A DNA stretch of 64,000 nt from Antiquaquibacter oligotrophicus (GTDB taxonomy: Bacteria > Actinomycetota > Actinomycetes > Actinomycetales > Microbacteriaceae), in NCBI RefSeq assembly GCF_020535405.1, contig NZ_CP085036.1, forward strand, positions 1,922,001-1,986,000, in the 5' to 3' direction. This document shows positions 62,901 through 64,000 of this stretch, piece by piece (within the stretch, counting starts at the first letter, position 1; each line of letters opens with the position of its first letter). Made by a program: the position numbers and the translations under genes. The notes beneath the pieces were generated by a model. It saw only the letters and a list, made by a program, of their open reading frames with translations, was not told where the DNA came from and made no database searches.

Positions 62901-64000
62901 CGAGAACACGACCGACTCGCTTGGCGGCGGCCGTGACATCGCGGGCGTTGACGTCGGCGACTGGTGGGCACACAACCCGGTCAACCTCGTTGGCATGGAC
63001 GGTGTGAACATCCGTCTCGCCTCCGCTGCTGGCGGAACGATCGAGGCCCGCTTCGGTAACGACGTCGAGACCGCAACGGTCATCGGCACGCTGAACTACA
63101 CGGCAACGGGAGGCGCTACTACGTACGCCTACCAGAACCTCGCGTTCAGCAACGTTCCGTCGGGTGAGGGCACGTTGTTCTTCGTGAACACCGCCGGCAC
63201 CGCGCGAGTGAACTACTACGAGTTCCAGGGTGACGGAGTCGAGTCCAACTCGGCCCCGACCGCGACACTGTCCGTGAACCGCGAGACGGGCGTTGCCCCG
63301 CTCTCGGTGACCGCGACCCTCGCGGACGTCATCGACCCCGATGGTGCCGAAGGTGCTCCCGTCGACATCGAGTGGGACTCGGGACAGGGCTACCAGCCTG
63401 GTACCGCGTCCATCACGGTCAACTACACGGAGCCGGGTGACTACATCCTCCGCGCGCGTCTGACCGACGAGCTCGGCGCCTACACCATCCTCGAGCAGCC
63501 CATCACCGTGGACGCCCAGGAGATCGGGGAGTGCTTCCTCGGTCGCTCGGACGGCTTCGATGGCACCATGCTCGACAGCGACCGCTGGGACAGCAACGTC
63601 CGCGTCGACCAGACCCTGGTCGTCGAGGACGGAACGCTGAAGATCCCCGCAGCCGTTGGTGACCTGTACCAGAACAGCACTCCTGTGAGCCCGAACCTCG
63701 TGCTCCAGGACATGCCGACCGGTGCATGGACCATGGACACGAAGGTGACCTTCCCGGCCCGTATCGGATACCAGCAGGCTGGTCTGCTCGTCTACGCAAA
63801 CGACAACAACTACGTGAAGTTGACGATGCAGGCGCGCACCGGTGACTCGACGCCCAACGCGGCAACCCGCGTTGTGCAGATGCTGAAGGAAGACAACGGA
63901 ACCGCTTCGGAGACCAACTCGCCGAACCTCGGCGCGGAGTTCCCCGACACGGTGTACCTCCGTATCGTCTCCGACGGTGCAGCCACCCCGACCCTGACCG
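59932..64000 (+). CDS. Giant secreted protein 4: ThuA plus PQQ-type sugar dehydrogenase (3' end outside window)
   Basis: Open from a GTG with AAAAGGAG upstream to the window end, 1356 codons without a stop. Order: signal peptide (1-42, ending AQAKA); ThuA domain (44-302; KTAGFRHASIP, GGGFAGIHSASD, ADHPIAWC); dehydrogenase-like propeller (311-765; NECCHKGGD, GFRNPFR); PKD (767-855); Cys/His module with GGFFEWGD and LGHDTHAH (857-962); CBM6-like domain (967-1105); PKD-like domain (1108-1193); start of a concanavalin-like domain (from about 1200). Same plan as giant protein 2, so wall-binding repeats may follow outside the window. It has its own strong promoter and its DNA is clearly diverged from gene 2. 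Confidence 0.88.
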   Translation, partial: MNIAVHPVRRKSLFLAIVASFAMVLGVLAPVFGAAPQAKADDPAFKILVFDKTAGFRHASIPVAKAAIADMAANPVNPADAFAVDFSENLLTSTGIGGTDAAVLFNTANAATVNLAQYDAIVFNSTTGDIFNSEQEANFRAYIEGGGGFAGIHSASDTEHQWTWYTQELVGARFNNHPANQTATVNILDRTNESTKHFTSDQWVKYDEWYNFVDLQRDKIHVLMSLDEKSYSPGGGAMPADHPIAWCRQTDTIRSWYTALGHTTGTGNNSGGDGTVNTYAMPEFRAHLLGGFKIAAGTIPSGCAASQSSSFEQVMLDENTVSPMALNVAPDGTVFYIERDGRLRQIDPTTNTTSTALTLQVYSGNEDGLLGVVLDPDFEENGWIYLYYAPTAANLGGDPTHNRLSRFTYNFSTKTAAPSSEKIILKVNTQRNECCHKGGDMTFDLNGNLVLATGDNTNPFASGGYTPIDEQPGRAAWDAQGTSGNTNDLRGKLIRITPQDDGTYTIPAGNLFAPGTPLTRPEVYAMGFRNPFRIGLDHETGNIFVGEYGPDAGSNSSTRGPRGSVEWNVVSQPGNYGWPYCHGRSNAQGAAGDVGTGCYNDYNFANSTSGAVFNPNALVNDSPNNTGMTNLPAVIAPTMWYPNSSNTYTPEIGSGGGAPMGGPTYEYDPLNPSDTKWPAYWDGKAIFAEWNQGKMYSIQMDAATGTQVRKINTILPAIFDAGSGGGNFYRGMDMEWGPDGALYVIDWGSGFDGNNANSSIFRVDYTAGEASPVAHASADVTNSATAPLEVNFTGDTSFHPFDYPITYSWNFGDGSPAVTTANATHTYTANGQYTAQLTVTDDRGGTSVSNVEIVVGNAAPTIEIVFPENGGFFEWGDQIPYEIVVTDPDATEPIDCENVSLLPALGHDTHAHDYGQLFGCEGYFQTARDAGHGLEANLFWVLSTTYQDDGGAVGIPLTGYGSAVLNPTLMQAEYYDATGQLGQTTGGVQLENTTDSLGGGRDIAGVDVGDWWAHNPVNLVGMDGVNIRLASAAGGTIEARFGNDVETATVIGTLNYTATGGATTYAYQNLAFSNVPSGEGTLFFVNTAGTARVNYYEFQGDGVESNSAPTATLSVNRETGVAPLSVTATLADVIDPDGAEGAPVDIEWDSGQGYQPGTASITVNYTEPGDYILRARLTDELGAYTILEQPITVDAQEIGECFLGRSDGFDGTMLDSDRWDSNVRVDQTLVVEDGTLKIPAAVGDLYQNSTPVSPNLVLQDMPTGAWTMDTKVTFPARIGYQQAGLLVYANDNNYVKLTMQARTGDSTPNAATRVVQMLKEDNGTASETNSPNLGAEFPDTVYLRIVSDGAATPTLT

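Noticed and set aside
1..64000. CRISPR array, prophage or insertion sequence
   Set aside because: I saw no regularly spaced short repeats, phage structural genes or transposase motifs on either strand.

Overview
The window is GC-rich, densely coded chromosomal DNA with GTG/ATG starts, ATGA/GTGA stop-start overlaps and several probable leaderless mRNAs. Gene content and style point to a high-GC Gram-positive actinobacterium, most likely Microbacteriaceae (inference; no rRNA or tRNA is present to settle it). I see no rRNA, tRNA, CRISPR array, transposase or phage gene.

Left part (1-16.9 kb). It opens inside a MalF/MalG-type sugar ABC permease pair. Next comes a membrane-bound class III nucleotidyl cyclase coupled to an MscS channel with a cyclic-nucleotide-binding-like tail; both look degenerate at key residues. 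A minus-strand block follows: lipoprotein, sensor histidine kinase, NarL-type regulator and a small membrane protein, with similar GGGAC-rich sites in front of three of its transcription units. DUF305 and DUF3105 proteins, cystathionine beta-synthase and cystathionine gamma-synthase/lyase, an APC permease and a cyclase-family hydrolase complete this part.

Pentose part (16.9-35 kb). This is an L-arabinose/D-xylose regulon: two LacI regulators, araD-araB-araA, a second araD with a ChvE/GguAB-like ABC importer, a ROK repressor, xylB, xylA, and a ribose/xylose-type ABC importer (ATPase plus permease) with a divergent binding protein. Several LacI-type palindromes overlap promoters.

Right part (35-64 kb). 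This is the most unusual region. Four very large secreted multidomain proteins (about 1600-1940 residues; the last runs off the window) share a PQQ-type glucose/sorbosone dehydrogenase-like propeller, PKD domains, a conserved Cys/His module and a CBM6-like domain. Two carry a C-terminal metal-dependent TIM-barrel sugar isomerase domain, and two carry an N-terminal ThuA domain. The three complete ones end in three cell-wall-binding repeats. The region also holds a near-identical second copy of the sugar-binding lipoprotein, followed by a Gfo/Idh/MocA dehydrogenase, a cytoplasmic TIM-barrel isomerase/epimerase and a ROK regulator. Two small paralogous HGG-type membrane-anchored proteins lie at its left edge and just before the fourth giant.

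Working model (inference): the organism binds polysaccharide or glycoside at its surface, oxidises and rearranges the sugar outside the cell with wall-anchored oxidase-isomerase proteins, imports products through ribose-type transporters, and completes oxidation/isomerisation inside with the Gfo/Idh plus TIM-barrel pair, alongside ordinary pentose catabolism.
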